From Yoonia sp. (lineage in GTDB: Bacteria > Pseudomonadota > Alphaproteobacteria > Rhodobacterales > Rhodobacteraceae): a stretch of 35,831 nucleotides of DNA. This document shows positions 27,610-35,716 of the stretch, piece after piece. The stretch lies in contig JAQXBV010000001.1 in the NCBI GenBank assembly GCA_029252195.1, forward strand, positions 1-35,831, written 5' to 3'. The notes beneath the pieces were generated by a model that made no database searches, was not told the DNA's origin, and saw only the letters and a list, made by a program, of their open reading frames with translations. A program made the position numbers and the translations under genes. Every line of letters starts with the position of its first letter. Positions within the stretch are counted from its first letter, which is position 1.

Positions 27610-27632
27610 TCGAATTTTCGTCGAAAATTCGA
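27610..27632 (-). other. AT-rich intercistronic hairpin between serC and serA
   Basis: TCGAATTTTC (27610-27619) and GAAAATTCGA (27623-27632) are perfect 10-base arms around the loop GTC, three bases past the serC stop and about 28 bases before the serA start. The lack of a T-run argues against a terminator. An RNA processing or differential-expression site within the operon, or a protein-binding palindrome, are the likely alternatives. Confidence 0.55.
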
Positions 27633-27635
27633 AGA

Positions 27636-28775
27636 TTATGTGTTGATTTCGGTGTCAAAAGCCCATGCCAACCAAGGCAACATGGCCTCGATGTCAGAGG
27701 TTTCGACGGTCGCGCCGCACCAGATGCGAAGACCCGCAGGCGCGTCGCGGTAAGCGCCGATATCGAGCGCGATGTTCTCGGCCTCTAGACGCTTTGCTAC
27801 GGCTTTTGCAAATGCTGCGCCGTCGGTGATGCGGTCGTCTGTGAACTTAAGGCAGACGGATGTGTTGGACCGCGTGGCCGGATCAACCGCGAGGTTTTCG
27901 ATCCAGTCGTGCGCCGCACAGAAGCTCCAGACAGCGCTTGCGTTTGCATTGGCGCGGTGCATCAGGGCGTCGAGGCCGCCGACGGACTTGCCCCATTTCA
28001 AAGCGACGAGGTAATCCTCAACAGCCAGCATCGACGGCGTGTTGATGGTTTCGCCTTTGAAGATGCCCTCAATCAATTTACCTTTGGAGGTCAGGCGGAA
28101 GATTTTTGGAAGAGGCCATGCTGGTGTGTAGTTTTCCAGACGCTCAACGGCGCGGGGGGACAGGATCAACATGCCGTGGCCGCCTTCGCCGCCCATGACC
28201 TTCTGCCAAGAGAAGGTGGTCACGTCGAGCTTGTCCCAAGGCAGGTCTTGCGCAAAGGCCGCCGATGTCGCGTCGCAAAGTGTGAGGCCCGCGCGGTCCG
28301 CAGGGATCGCAGAGCCGTTTGTCATGCGCACGCCAGATGTCGTGCCGTTCCATGTGAAGCAGACATCGTTGTCGTAGTTGATTTTCGTCATGTCGACGAT
28401 GAGGCCGTAGTCGGCCTCATGCACTGTCGCTTCAATCTTGAGCTGTTTGACAACGTCAGTGACCCAGCCGGATCCGAAAGATTCCCAAGCGACCATTTCG
28501 GCAGGGCGTTCACCCAAGAGCGACCACATCGCCATCTCGAAGGCGCCAGTGTCGGAGGCGGGCACGATTCCAATGCGGTAATCCGCAGGCACGCCCAGAA
28601 TTTCGCGTGTCAGATCAATGGCTTCAGCAAGTTTGGATTTGCCAACAGCTGCGCGGTGCGAGCGACCAAGTGGTGCACCGACCAGATCAGAGAGTTTCCA
28701 TGTCGGGGGTTTGGCGCAGGGGCCAGAGGAAAAACGCGCGTTTGTAGGGCGTTTGGTAGGTTTAGTCATAACCAT
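27636..28775 (-). CDS. serC: Phosphoserine aminotransferase
   Basis: A 379-residue PLP enzyme of aminotransferase class V that turns 3-phosphohydroxypyruvate and glutamate into 3-phosphoserine. The N-terminus has [12 protein letters not shown], the usual SGP substrate segment, and the PLP lysine is K192 in [15 protein letters not shown]. The sequence is of the longer alphaproteobacterial form, distinct from E. coli SerC. The start was set at 28775 because AAGGA lies 8 bases upstream; a second ATG two codons on is also possible. The ORF runs in frame far upstream to 29048, but that stretch is the leader with a structured RNA. It is the first gene of the serC-serA operon. Confidence 0.95.
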   Translation of the reverse strand: MVMTKPTKRPTNARFSSGPCAKPPTWKLSDLVGAPLGRSHRAAVGKSKLAEAIDLTREILGVPADYRIGIVPASDTGAFEMAMWSLLGERPAEMVAWESFGSGWVTDVVKQLKIEATVHEADYGLIVDMTKINYDNDVCFTWNGTTSGVRMTNGSAIPADRAGLTLCDATSAAFAQDLPWDKLDVTTFSWQKVMGGEGGHGMLILSPRAVERLENYTPAWPLPKIFRLTSKGKLIEGIFKGETINTPSMLAVEDYLVALKWGKSVGGLDALMHRANANASAVWSFCAAHDWIENLAVDPATRSNTSVCLKFTDDRITDGAAFAKAVAKRLEAENIALDIGAYRDAPAGLRIWCGATVETSDIEAMLPWLAWAFDTEINT

Positions 28776-28799
28776 TGCTGGTATCCTTACAGATAAATG

Positions 28800-28855
28800 C
28801 CCTTCGTTGGGGAAGGGTGTCCCGATCACGCAGGTACGGGGCTGCTTACCCTTCC
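28800..28855 (-). ncRNA. Candidate serC leader RNA motif
   Basis: On the leftward strand, GGAAGGGT (28855-28848) pairs with ACCCTTCC (28818-28811). Inside, CCCG (28840-28837) pairs with CGGG (28824-28821), enclosing TACCTGCGTGAT. Just downstream, CCCTTC (28817-28812) can instead pair with GAAGGG (28805-28800), which would break the outer stem. The SD AAGGA follows 12 bases later. An RNA motif named serC is known upstream of serC-serA in alphaproteobacteria (found by comparative genomics). Position and structure fit that motif; I cannot run the covariance model. What it senses is, to my knowledge, unknown. Confidence 0.65.
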
Positions 28856-29005
28856 ACAAGTCACAAAATGGCGATAGACCGCCGCTTGTGATGCTTTTTG
28901 CGACGGCTTGCGCGCTTATCGGAAACTTATGTCGGCCGTGCAGTTGTTCGTTGAGTATTTGGAAAAAAGCGAAGCGGGGTTTTGGCCCCCATGGAGACTG
29001 AACGC

Positions 29006-29881
29006 ATGTTTTATGTGACCCTTTTGACTGATCCTGCGACGCCTTCATTGGAGACTCTCTTGGTTGAGAATCTGCGCAATGCGTGGGGCGGTGGTGATGC
29101 GGTTTGGTTGTCGGTTGGTGAGGCGGCTGAATTTTTGGTGCCTGCTTTGCCCGATAATGTGGACGCGGTTTGGACGGAATTGCAGACGGTTGGTGTTGAT
29201 CTGATTGTGCTCCCTGCCGAGGGCCGTCGGAAGAAAATGCTGCTCGCTGATATGGATAGCACGATGATCCGTCAGGAATGCATTGACGAATTGGCGGCCG
29301 AGGCAGGTGTTGGCGAACACGTCGCGGGCATTACGGCGCGAGCCATGAACGGCGAGTTGGATTTTGAGGCGGCTCTGATCGAGCGGGTCGGTCTGCTCAA
29401 AGGGCTGGATGAAAGCGTGGTCGATCACGTTCTTAAGACGCGTATCACGACCATGCCGGGTGGCTATGAGCTGGTTCAAACGATGAAGGCTAACGGGGGC
29501 CATGCGGCGCTCGTCTCGGGCGGGTTCACCGCCTTTACGGGTCGCGTGGCGGCTACGCTTGGTTTCGACGAGAACCGCGCGAATACGTTGATTGTCGAAG
29601 GTGGCAAGTTGACCGGAGATGTGGCCCACCCGATTTTGGGCCGCGAGGCGAAGGTGCAGGCGCTGGAAGAGATCACCGCCCGTTTGGGGATTTCAGAGGC
29701 TGATGTATTGGCCGTCGGTGACGGTGCCAATGATCTGGGCATGTTGACGCGCGCTGGGGTTGGTGTGGCGCTTCATGCCAAGCCCTCGGTGCAAGCGCAA
29801 TGTGACGTGCGCATCAATCACGCTGACCTGTCGGCCCTGTTGTTTATACAAGGCTATGCCCGTTCCGAGTTCACCACCTAA
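29006..29881 (+). CDS. serB: Phosphoserine phosphatase
   Basis: A 291-residue HAD-superfamily enzyme that removes phosphate from 3-phosphoserine in the last step of serine synthesis. HAD motif I is DMDST at 82-86, with the nucleophile Asp82 and acid Asp84. Motif II is in [15 protein letters not shown], and the metal-binding motif is [11 protein letters not shown]. The first 75 residues form an ACT-like regulatory part that is common in proteobacterial SerB. The ATG at 29006 was chosen with GGAG about 10 bases upstream; in-frame ATGs at 28982 and 28991 would add only a few residues. It is divergent from serC across 230 bp. Its stop is immediately followed by the start of the TSUP gene. Confidence 0.95.
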   Translation: MFYVTLLTDPATPSLETLLVENLRNAWGGGDAVWLSVGEAAEFLVPALPDNVDAVWTELQTVGVDLIVLPAEGRRKKMLLADMDSTMIRQECIDELAAEAGVGEHVAGITARAMNGELDFEAALIERVGLLKGLDESVVDHVLKTRITTMPGGYELVQTMKANGGHAALVSGGFTAFTGRVAATLGFDENRANTLIVEGGKLTGDVAHPILGREAKVQALEEITARLGISEADVLAVGDGANDLGMLTRAGVGVALHAKPSVQAQCDVRINHADLSALLFIQGYARSEFTT

Positions 29882-30643
29882 ATGTTTGAAGTTACATTTG
29901 ATGTGCTCGCGCTCTTGATGGCAGCGGCGTTTATTGCGGGGATCGTGGATTCGATTGCGGGCGGCGGCGGTTTGATTACGCTTCCGGTTCTGATTTTGGC
30001 AGGTGCGCCGCCTGTGACGGCGATTGCAACCAATAAGGTGCAGGGTGTGTTTGGCGCTGGCATGGCAGCCTATGCCTATGCCCGTGGCGGCCATGTCAAT
30101 TTGCGCAGGCAGGTGAAACCCGCATGCCTTGCGTTTGTTGCGGCGGTTTTCGGGGCCTTGTTGACGTCACATTTGCCCACGGATGTGATCCGTTTGGGGC
30201 TGCCTGTGCTGCTGATCGGGATCGCGGTGTTTTTCGCGCTCAAGCCCGGGTTGAATGATTTGGACCGTGCTGAGCGGATTGCGCCTTATATGTTCGCTCT
30301 GACCGTGGTGCCGCTGGTTGCGTTTTATGACGGGTTGATCGGGCCGGGTGCGGGTGCGTTTTATATGCTCGGGTTTGTCGGGCTTGTGGGATACGGCGTG
30401 TTGAAGGCGACGGCACATACCAAGCTGTTGAATTTTGCCTCGAATGCTGGGGGCATTGCAGCCTACGCGCTGGTCGCGCAACCTTGGTGGCTTGTCGGGC
30501 TATCGATGGGCGCGGCGCAGATGGCGGGGGCTTGGGTCGGGTCCAAGCTTGCGATGCGCGTCGGCGCGCGACTGATCAAGCCTGTATTGGTGACAGCCGC
30601 AACGGCGCTTGCGCTGCGGCTGTTTTGGGAGATGTGGGCCTAG
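29882..30643 (+). CDS. TSUP-family (TauE/SafE) sulfite/anion exporter
   Basis: A 253-residue integral membrane protein with about eight hydrophobic segments. It begins with the family hallmark AAFIAGIVDSIAGGGGLITLPVLIL (residues about 15-39, GxxDSxAGGGG), and its second half has FYDGLIGPGAGAFYMLGFV, the matching repeat. TSUP proteins export sulfite, sulfoacetate or related organosulfonates and other anions; which one here is unknown. The ATG starts on the base after the serB stop codon, so the pair is likely one transcript, though a metabolic link with serine is not established. Its last four bases overlap the end of the convergent rhodanese gene. Confidence 0.92.
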   Translation: MFEVTFDVLALLMAAAFIAGIVDSIAGGGGLITLPVLILAGAPPVTAIATNKVQGVFGAGMAAYAYARGGHVNLRRQVKPACLAFVAAVFGALLTSHLPTDVIRLGLPVLLIGIAVFFALKPGLNDLDRAERIAPYMFALTVVPLVAFYDGLIGPGAGAFYMLGFVGLVGYGVLKATAHTKLLNFASNAGGIAAYALVAQPWWLVGLSMGAAQMAGAWVGSKLAMRVGARLIKPVLVTAATALALRLFWEMWA

Positions 30644-31023
30644 CTCTGGAGGTCTTGGGTCGGGCCGCCTGCGAATTTCCAGTCATTGAGACCGCCGACG
30701 TTGGTGACGTCAGTGTACCCCATATCCTTAAGCGTCTTGCCAGCAAGGGCCGCTTGGCCGCCCGCACCGCAGACGAGATAGTATTTGCCGTCGGGCTTCA
30801 TGAAGTCTTTGTGGAAGGGCGACGCGGGGTCGGCTGCAAACTCGATAAAGCCGCGGGCGATGTGGTAGGCCCCGCGAATGGTGCCTGATTTGGCGATGTC
30901 GCCACTGTCGCGCACGTCGATCCAGATCCCGTCGTCCTTGCCGTAGCGGGCCACGGCCTCTTCTGCGGAGATGCGGGGGACGGCGGCATTGGCGGCATCG
31001 AGGAAGTCTTTTGCGGTTTTCAT
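30640..31023 (-). CDS. Rhodanese-domain protein
   Basis: A 127-residue single rhodanese domain. The active-site loop is CGAGGQA with Cys85 in YYLVCGAGGQAA, and the conserved IWIDVRDSGDIAKSGTIRGAYHIARG lies at 33-58. The two small glycines in the loop fit sulfur transfer rather than phosphatase activity. There is no signal peptide, so it should act in the cytoplasm. Physiological sulfur donors and acceptors are unknown. It follows the response regulator gene by 21 bp on the same strand, probably in one transcript, and overlaps the convergent TSUP gene by 4 bases. The neighbouring TSUP exporter could suggest a sulfur-handling theme, but that is inference. Confidence 0.88.
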   Translation of the reverse strand: MKTAKDFLDAANAAVPRISAEEAVARYGKDDGIWIDVRDSGDIAKSGTIRGAYHIARGFIEFAADPASPFHKDFMKPDGKYYLVCGAGGQAALAGKTLKDMGYTDVTNVGGLNDWKFAGGPTQDLQS

Positions 31024-31044
31024 GAGTGTATCCTTTGAAGAGTG

Positions 31045-31731
31045 TTAGGCAACGAGACGGTAGCCGCCTTGTTCAGTGACCAAGAGTTGGGCGTTTGACG
31101 GATCGGTCTCGATTTTTTGACGCAGTCGGTAGATGTGTGTTTCCAGCGTATGGGTCGTCACGCCTGCATTATAGCCCCAAACTTCATGTAAGAGAACATC
31201 GCGTGCGACGACGCCGTCGGTGGCGCGGTAGAGGAACTTGAGAATGTTCGTCTCTTTCTCGGTGAGGCGCACCTTTTTGTCGTCTTCGGTAATGAGCATC
31301 TTTTGCGCGGGCTTGAAGGTATATTGCCCAAGCTGAAACACCGCGTCGTCCGACTGCTCATGCGTGCGCAGCTGGCTGCGAATGCGGGCCAAGAGCACGG
31401 GGAACTTGAATGGCTTGGACACATAATCGTTTGCGCCTGCATCAAGACCGTAAATGGTATCGGCGTCGCTATCTTGTGCGGTCAGCATGACAATCGGGCA
31501 TTTTACGCCTTGCTTGCGCATCAGGCGGCACAGCTCGCGCCCGTCGGTGTCGGGCAGGCCGACATCGAGGATCATCAGGTCATACAAACCCTCTTTCGCT
31601 TTCACCATGGCGCTGGCACCGTCGTCAGCCTCGAAGACGTCGAAATCTTCGGTCATGATAAGTTGTTCACCAAGCGCTTCGCGCAGGTCGTCATCGTCAT
31701 CGACGAGGAGAATTCTTTTCAATTGGGCCAT
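31045..31731 (-). CDS. OmpR-family response regulator (CenR-like)
   Basis: A 228-residue two-component response regulator. The receiver domain has the acidic cluster VDDDDDLREAL, phosphoacceptor Asp56 in MILDVGLPD, Thr in MLTAQDSD and Lys in YVSKPF. The C-terminal winged-helix DNA-binding domain (about 130-228) contains LTEKETNILKFL and VTTHTLETHIYRLRQKIE, the usual recognition helix and wing. The sequence resembles CenR, an envelope regulator in alphaproteobacteria, but this is from memory and not tested. No histidine kinase gene lies beside it. AGGAGG, a perfect ribosome-binding site, precedes the ATG. It is divergent from ribA across a region with palindromes that could be its own binding sites. 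Confidence 0.92.
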   Translation of the reverse strand: MAQLKRILLVDDDDDLREALGEQLIMTEDFDVFEADDGASAMVKAKEGLYDLMILDVGLPDTDGRELCRLMRKQGVKCPIVMLTAQDSDADTIYGLDAGANDYVSKPFKFPVLLARIRSQLRTHEQSDDAVFQLGQYTFKPAQKMLITEDDKKVRLTEKETNILKFLYRATDGVVARDVLLHEVWGYNAGVTTHTLETHIYRLRQKIETDPSNAQLLVTEQGGYRLVA

Positions 31732-31770
31732 AACAGCCTCCTATGTTGCTGTATTAGATGTGTGGTGAAG

Positions 31771-31830
31771 ACACGTGTTGGACAAGATTTGTGAACACGA
31801 AATCACACGGACGTGTGATTGACGCGTCAA
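31771..31830. promoter_or_regulatory. Cluster of perfect palindromes between response regulator and ribA
   Basis: AATCACACGGACGTGTGATT (31801-31820) has 9-base perfect arms around a 2-base centre. TTGACGCGTCAA (31819-31830), sharing two bases with it, is a perfect 12-base palindrome. A third, ACACGTGT, is at 31771-31778. All lie in the 156-bp gap between the divergent response regulator and ribA genes, so operators for one or both are the simplest reading. The regulator is unknown; TTGACG may also serve as a -35 element for ribA, but no good -10 is at the right distance. Confidence 0.55.
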
Positions 31831-31887
31831 ATGTTTCAATTTCCTGCGGCTGTGGTTATCTATGTTTCAAACGAGGATACACCAGTC

Positions 31888-32964
31888 ATGACTTTCGCCC
31901 CAGATGTTACAGAACGGCTCGCGCGCGCCCGCGCGGATTTGCGTATGGGCGTGCCGGTTGTGCTCGATGGGGGCGCGGTGATGATGGCCGCCGAGACGGT
32001 CGATGCGGCAAGGTTGGCGCATTTGCGGAGCCTTGGCGGTGCACCTGTTCTGGCGATCACGGGATGGCGCGCACAGACGTTGAAGGCACCAGCCTATGAC
32101 GGCGACTTGGCACGAATTGCGTTGCCGAGTGATGTGACGCTGAAATGGGTTCGCGCCATTGCGGATCCCGCCGATGATTTGAATTCACCAATGAAAGGTC
32201 CGCTGCGTGTGTTGCGTGACGGGGATGCGCGACTGCACCGCGCTGCGATTGCGCTTGCGAAGGCGGCGCGACTGTTGCCTGCCGCGATTGTGTTCGCTGT
32301 GGCCGACCCCGTGGCCTTTGCGCGTGAAAATAGTTTGACGATTGTGTCAGCCGCAGCGGCCTTGGATACAGGGCTGTCGCCACTGCGGCCGATCATTTCA
32401 GCGCGGTTGCCATTGAGTGTTTCCGAGGCGGGCCGCTTGCATATTTTCCGCCCTGATGATGGGGCAGAAGAGCATTATGCCGTTGAGATCGGTCAGCCCA
32501 GTCGCGATGAACCCGTGTTGTCGCGCTTGCACTCCGCTTGTTTTACCGGCGATTTGCTGGGCTCACTGAAATGCGATTGCGGGCCCCAATTGCGCGGCGC
32601 CTTGGCCCAGATGGGGGCGGAAGGCGCAGGCGTTTTACTTTACCTGAACCAAGAGGGGCGCGGGATTGGCTTGGCCAATAAAATGCGCGCCTATTCCTTG
32701 CAGGATCAGGGATTTGATACCGTCGAGGCCAATCACAGGCTCGGGTTCGAAGATGACGAGCGCGATTTTCGGATCGGGGCAGAAATTCTCAAGCGGATGG
32801 GGTTTAGGGCTGTCAGGCTGCTGACAAATAACCCATCCAAAGTGGCGCGGATGGAAGATGCGGGTATCCGTGTGACGGAGCGGGTGCCGCTCAAGGTTGG
32901 TGAGAATAAACACAACCAAGCCTATCTCGCGACAAAGGCCGCAAAGTCGGGACATCTGCTTTGA
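31888..32964 (+). CDS. ribA: GTP cyclohydrolase II with degenerate RibB-like N-terminal domain
   Basis: A 358-residue protein. The C-terminal half (about 180-358) is GTP cyclohydrolase II, which opens GTP in the first step of riboflavin synthesis; the zinc ligands are Cys218, Cys229 and Cys231 in [16 protein letters not shown], followed by [19 protein letters not shown] and [13 protein letters not shown]. The first 175 residues look like a decayed DHBP synthase (RibB): [18 protein letters not shown] and [12 protein letters not shown] match RibB segments, but the acidic DDExRENEGD metal/catalytic loop is gone. So it probably cannot make DHBP. The start is the ATG at 31888, with GAGGA 10 bases upstream. 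The next gene starts with an overlapping TTGA. Confidence 0.93.
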   Translation: MTFAPDVTERLARARADLRMGVPVVLDGGAVMMAAETVDAARLAHLRSLGGAPVLAITGWRAQTLKAPAYDGDLARIALPSDVTLKWVRAIADPADDLNSPMKGPLRVLRDGDARLHRAAIALAKAARLLPAAIVFAVADPVAFARENSLTIVSAAAALDTGLSPLRPIISARLPLSVSEAGRLHIFRPDDGAEEHYAVEIGQPSRDEPVLSRLHSACFTGDLLGSLKCDCGPQLRGALAQMGAEGAGVLLYLNQEGRGIGLANKMRAYSLQDQGFDTVEANHRLGFEDDERDFRIGAEILKRMGFRAVRLLTNNPSKVARMEDAGIRVTERVPLKVGENKHNQAYLATKAAKSGHLL

Positions 32965-33455
32965 ACGCCCGCGATCTGGTTGTGATGCCGACGCATGTGC
33001 GGTTTATGGGCCGGAAGTTCCCGCGTACTATCGGGCGCGGTGGGCTGACGGAGCGTAAGGCGGAGGGTGATGGCGCCACCCCGCGTGGCGAACACCGGAT
33101 TGTCGGGATGCTCTACCGCGCTGACCGCATCGCGCGCCCCGCCACTTGGGCGGTGCCGATTGGCCCTGCTGATCTGTGGTCGGATGATGTGAAAGACCCT
33201 GACTACAACATGATGGTGCGCGCGCCGCATCCCTATAGCCACGAACGCCTGCGCCGCGCTGACCCGATGTATGACCTTGTGCTGATCACCGATTGGAATT
33301 GGCCCTATGCGGTCAAGGGGCGCGGTTCGGCGATCTTTATTCACTCGTGGCGTGGTAAAGGGCGGCCGACAGCGGGCTGTATTGCGTTCAGGCCTGACCA
33401 TTTGGCATGGATTGCGGCCCGTATAACCTCTAGTTTACGCGTTGTTATCGCATAG
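32961..33455 (+). CDS. L,D-transpeptidase-like (YkuD) protein
   Basis: A 164-residue protein with a YkuD/L,D-transpeptidase catalytic domain. The active-site residues are His128 in IFIHSWRG and Cys140 in PTAGCIAF, about 12 residues apart. The usual SHGCIRL ending is altered to AGCIAF, so the Ser/His and Arg around the nucleophile are replaced. L,D-transpeptidases cross-link peptidoglycan or attach lipoproteins in the periplasm, but no signal peptide is evident here; the subgroup (DUF-like single-domain family) is often annotated as L,D-transpeptidase. The start is a TTG at 32961 overlapping the ribA stop; an ATG at 32985 is an alternative. Coupling to ribA is implied by the overlap. Confidence 0.82.
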   Translation: MNARDLVVMPTHVRFMGRKFPRTIGRGGLTERKAEGDGATPRGEHRIVGMLYRADRIARPATWAVPIGPADLWSDDVKDPDYNMMVRAPHPYSHERLRRADPMYDLVLITDWNWPYAVKGRGSAIFIHSWRGKGRPTAGCIAFRPDHLAWIAARITSSLRVVIA

Positions 33456-33502
33456 CGGCTGGACCTTTGGCATCAATTCGGTGCAATTGAGAGGGAACCG
33501 AG

Positions 33503-34006
33503 ATGAAACACCAAGGTCAATTTATGACACCTGAACAGATCAACGCGCTGCCTTACCGTCCTTGCGTCGGCATTATGCTCGCCAACACGCGCGGGCATGT
33601 CTTTGTCGGCCAGCGATTGGATCGCGACACTGACGCCTGGCAGATGCCGCAAGGCGGCGTCGATAAAGGGGAAAAGACCCGCGATGCGGCGATCCGCGAG
33701 CTGTGGGAAGAAACTGGCGTGACCGAGAACCTCGTCACGATCGAAGCCGAAAGCCGTGGTCTGATTCCTTACGATCTGCCAGCGGATCTGGTCCCCAATA
33801 TCTGGGGCGGCAATTACCGCGGCCAAGAGCAAAAGTGGTTCTTGATGCGCTTCCACGGATCTGATGACCAAATCCAGATTGCGACGGCCCATCCTGAGTT
33901 CTCCGCGTGGAAATGGATGCATAAAGACGACATCGTTGCCAATATTGTGCCCTTTAAGCGTGAGGTTTACGCGCAGGTCTTGGCAGAGTTCGGTGACAAG
34001 CTGTGA
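33503..34006 (+). CDS. rppH: RNA pyrophosphohydrolase (nudix)
   Basis: A 167-residue nudix hydrolase that in this family removes pyrophosphate from the 5' end of mRNA and so starts RNA decay, or cleaves dinucleoside polyphosphates (IalA/NudH type). The nudix box runs from GGVDKGE at 51 to RELWEETGV at 65-73. [11 protein letters not shown] at 18-28 and the QKWFLMRF segment later are characteristic of RppH. The start is the ATG at 33503 with AGAGGGA upstream; an ATG seven codons later is possible. Length matches E. coli RppH (176). It is 47 bp after the YkuD gene and overlaps the next gene's GTG start in a GTGA. Confidence 0.93.
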   Translation: MKHQGQFMTPEQINALPYRPCVGIMLANTRGHVFVGQRLDRDTDAWQMPQGGVDKGEKTRDAAIRELWEETGVTENLVTIEAESRGLIPYDLPADLVPNIWGGNYRGQEQKWFLMRFHGSDDQIQIATAHPEFSAWKWMHKDDIVANIVPFKREVYAQVLAEFGDKL

Positions 34007-34491
34007 AACGGGTCATGCTTGCCGCTTTGATTGCGGGGGTTGCGGGACAAGCCGCAGCCCTCAGTTGCATGGAGCCAGACCTGATTGCGGCTTTTGAAAC
34101 CGCAGCGGCGGCTGACGCGACCTATCACGTTCTTTACGGAACGCTTGATTTTGACACGGCCTTTCTGCCCGATGATCGGGGCAACGGTGGGGCCGCAATC
34201 ACGCCTGCCCCGATCCCCGCTTTCTTCCGTGGTCATGGGTTGAGCCGGACAGGGTTCAACTTGCGCCTTGATCAGTCGGTCACGCTGCAACCCTATTGTG
34301 CTGGTCCTTGGTGCGGTATGGTGACCCCGCATGTTCCTGCGATTGCGTTTGTGCGCGTCGATGGTGACCAGCTTGTGCTGGATGTGAGCCCTTGTGGCGG
34401 GCAAATCTTTGATCAACCGCAGCAGGCCGATCTGGATGCAATGGTGCAATGCATCAACGGAAATTGTCCGTCAACGCAGCCGTTGCAATAG
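34003..34491 (+). CDS. Small exported protein of unknown function
   Basis: I do not recognise this family. It is 162 residues with a clear signal peptide ([19 protein letters not shown], cleavage before LSC at residue 20). The mature part is Cys-rich: [23 protein letters not shown] and MVQCINGNC, giving several cysteines that could form disulfides in the periplasm. It uses a GTG start that overlaps the rppH stop in a GTGA, so it is probably translated from the same mRNA; the next Met is internal to the signal peptide. The 3' end overlaps the convergent lytic transglycosylase gene by 21 bases. No enzymatic motif was found. Confidence 0.82.
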   Translation: MKRVMLAALIAGVAGQAAALSCMEPDLIAAFETAAAADATYHVLYGTLDFDTAFLPDDRGNGGAAITPAPIPAFFRGHGLSRTGFNLRLDQSVTLQPYCAGPWCGMVTPHVPAIAFVRVDGDQLVLDVSPCGGQIFDQPQQADLDAMVQCINGNCPSTQPLQ

Positions 34492-35682
34492 CGACAAAGA
34501 CGCGAAACCGTCGGCAGGCAACCCAGCCGCCTGCTGATAGGCGCGGATCGCGCGCCGTGTCGCAGGGCCGATTTTACCATCAACCCCTGCCGTCGCGAAA
34601 CCCGCCGCTGTCAGCCGCTGTTGTAACTCAATCCGCTCGGCACGAAACAGGTCACGTTCCCCTTGCGGCCAGCCAATTTGCAGCGGACCCATGCCACGAA
34701 TGCGATCCCCCAAATGCCCGACGCCGACGACATAGGCTTCGGCATTATTGTACCTGCTGATCACATCGAAATTACGAAAAACCAGAAAGGCAGGGCCGTG
34801 TGCCCCCGTTGGTGTGATCAGCGCGGCTTCGCCATAGTTTGGCACAACGCGCCCGTCTGTGCCGCGCACCCCAAGCCGCCCCCATTGCGCAGGTGACATT
34901 TTTGCCGCGCGGTTGCTGCGATCAAAGTCAAAGCCCTGCGGCAAGCGCACTTCGACACCCCATGGTTGCCCTTTGCGCCAGCCAAAGCGGCTGACGTAAG
35001 CGGCGGTCGAGGCGAGCGCGTCAGACGGGTCATCGGACCAGATATCGCGGCGTCCGTCACCGGTGAAATCGACTGCATAGGCTTCATAAGAGGTCGGAAT
35101 GAACTGCGTATGGCCCATTGCGCCCGCCCAGCTTCCGGTCATTCTTGATGCGCTGGTATCGCCCCTCCGCAAGATTTTGAGCGCAGAGATCAGCTGCGCC
35201 TCAAAGAACCGGCCGCGCCGCCCGTCGAATGCAAGCGTCGCCAGTGTGCTAATCAAAGGAACATCGCCGCGCCGCTGGCCATAGTTGCTCTCCATCCCCC
35301 AAAATGCCACGATTATGTGGGCCTCAACGCCGTAGGTCGCCTCAAGCCGCGCCAAAAGCCGTGCATGCACACGCATCATGTCGCGCCCGTTTGATACCCG
35401 CGCATCAGAGGCTGCCGTGCCCATGTAATCGGACATCGGTTTGATAAATTCCGCTTGATTCCGGTCTTTCTGAATCGTTTCGGGCAAGTAGCGTGCGTTG
35501 GCAAAGGCCGCATCAAATGTGCGGCTGCTGATCCCTTGGCGCAAAGCACGATTGCGGAAATTCGCCACCCAATTTTCAAAGCCGTTCGCCTGAACCTGAA
35601 TGATGCGCTCCGTAGGGGCAACATTACTCATAGGGTTCAGCCCAAGGAACAGCGAAAGGGCGATTGATTTTGCAACGAACAT
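34471..35682 (-). CDS. Lytic murein transglycosylase, MltB type with PG-binding domain
   Basis: A 403-residue periplasmic enzyme that cuts the glycan strands of peptidoglycan to give 1,6-anhydro ends. The N-terminus (MFVAKSIALSLFLGL) is a signal peptide-like segment. The catalytic SLT domain has Glu131 in FWGMESNYGQ, followed by STLATLAFDGRRG and GSWAGAMGHTQFIPTSYEAYAVDFTGDG, all typical of the MltB family. Residues about 341-403 form a PG_binding_1 domain (LTAAGFATAGVDGKIGPATRRAI). No lipobox Cys is seen, so it should be soluble or anchored by the uncleaved segment. It lies 34 bases from an insertion sequence that starts upstream, and overlaps a convergent gene by 21 bases. Confidence 0.92.
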   Translation of the reverse strand: MFVAKSIALSLFLGLNPMSNVAPTERIIQVQANGFENWVANFRNRALRQGISSRTFDAAFANARYLPETIQKDRNQAEFIKPMSDYMGTAASDARVSNGRDMMRVHARLLARLEATYGVEAHIIVAFWGMESNYGQRRGDVPLISTLATLAFDGRRGRFFEAQLISALKILRRGDTSASRMTGSWAGAMGHTQFIPTSYEAYAVDFTGDGRRDIWSDDPSDALASTAAYVSRFGWRKGQPWGVEVRLPQGFDFDRSNRAAKMSPAQWGRLGVRGTDGRVVPNYGEAALITPTGAHGPAFLVFRNFDVISRYNNAEAYVVGVGHLGDRIRGMGPLQIGWPQGERDLFRAERIELQQRLTAAGFATAGVDGKIGPATRRAIRAYQQAAGLPADGFASLSLLQRLR

Positions 35683-35716
35683 TTGAACACCTGAACCGAG
35701 AGAGCAATGACCAAAG

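Noticed and set aside
27021..27788. Rightward ORF of 255 codons opposite the serA start and serC end
   Set aside because: It covers two well-identified genes and the gap between them on the other strand, and has no recognisable sequence of its own.
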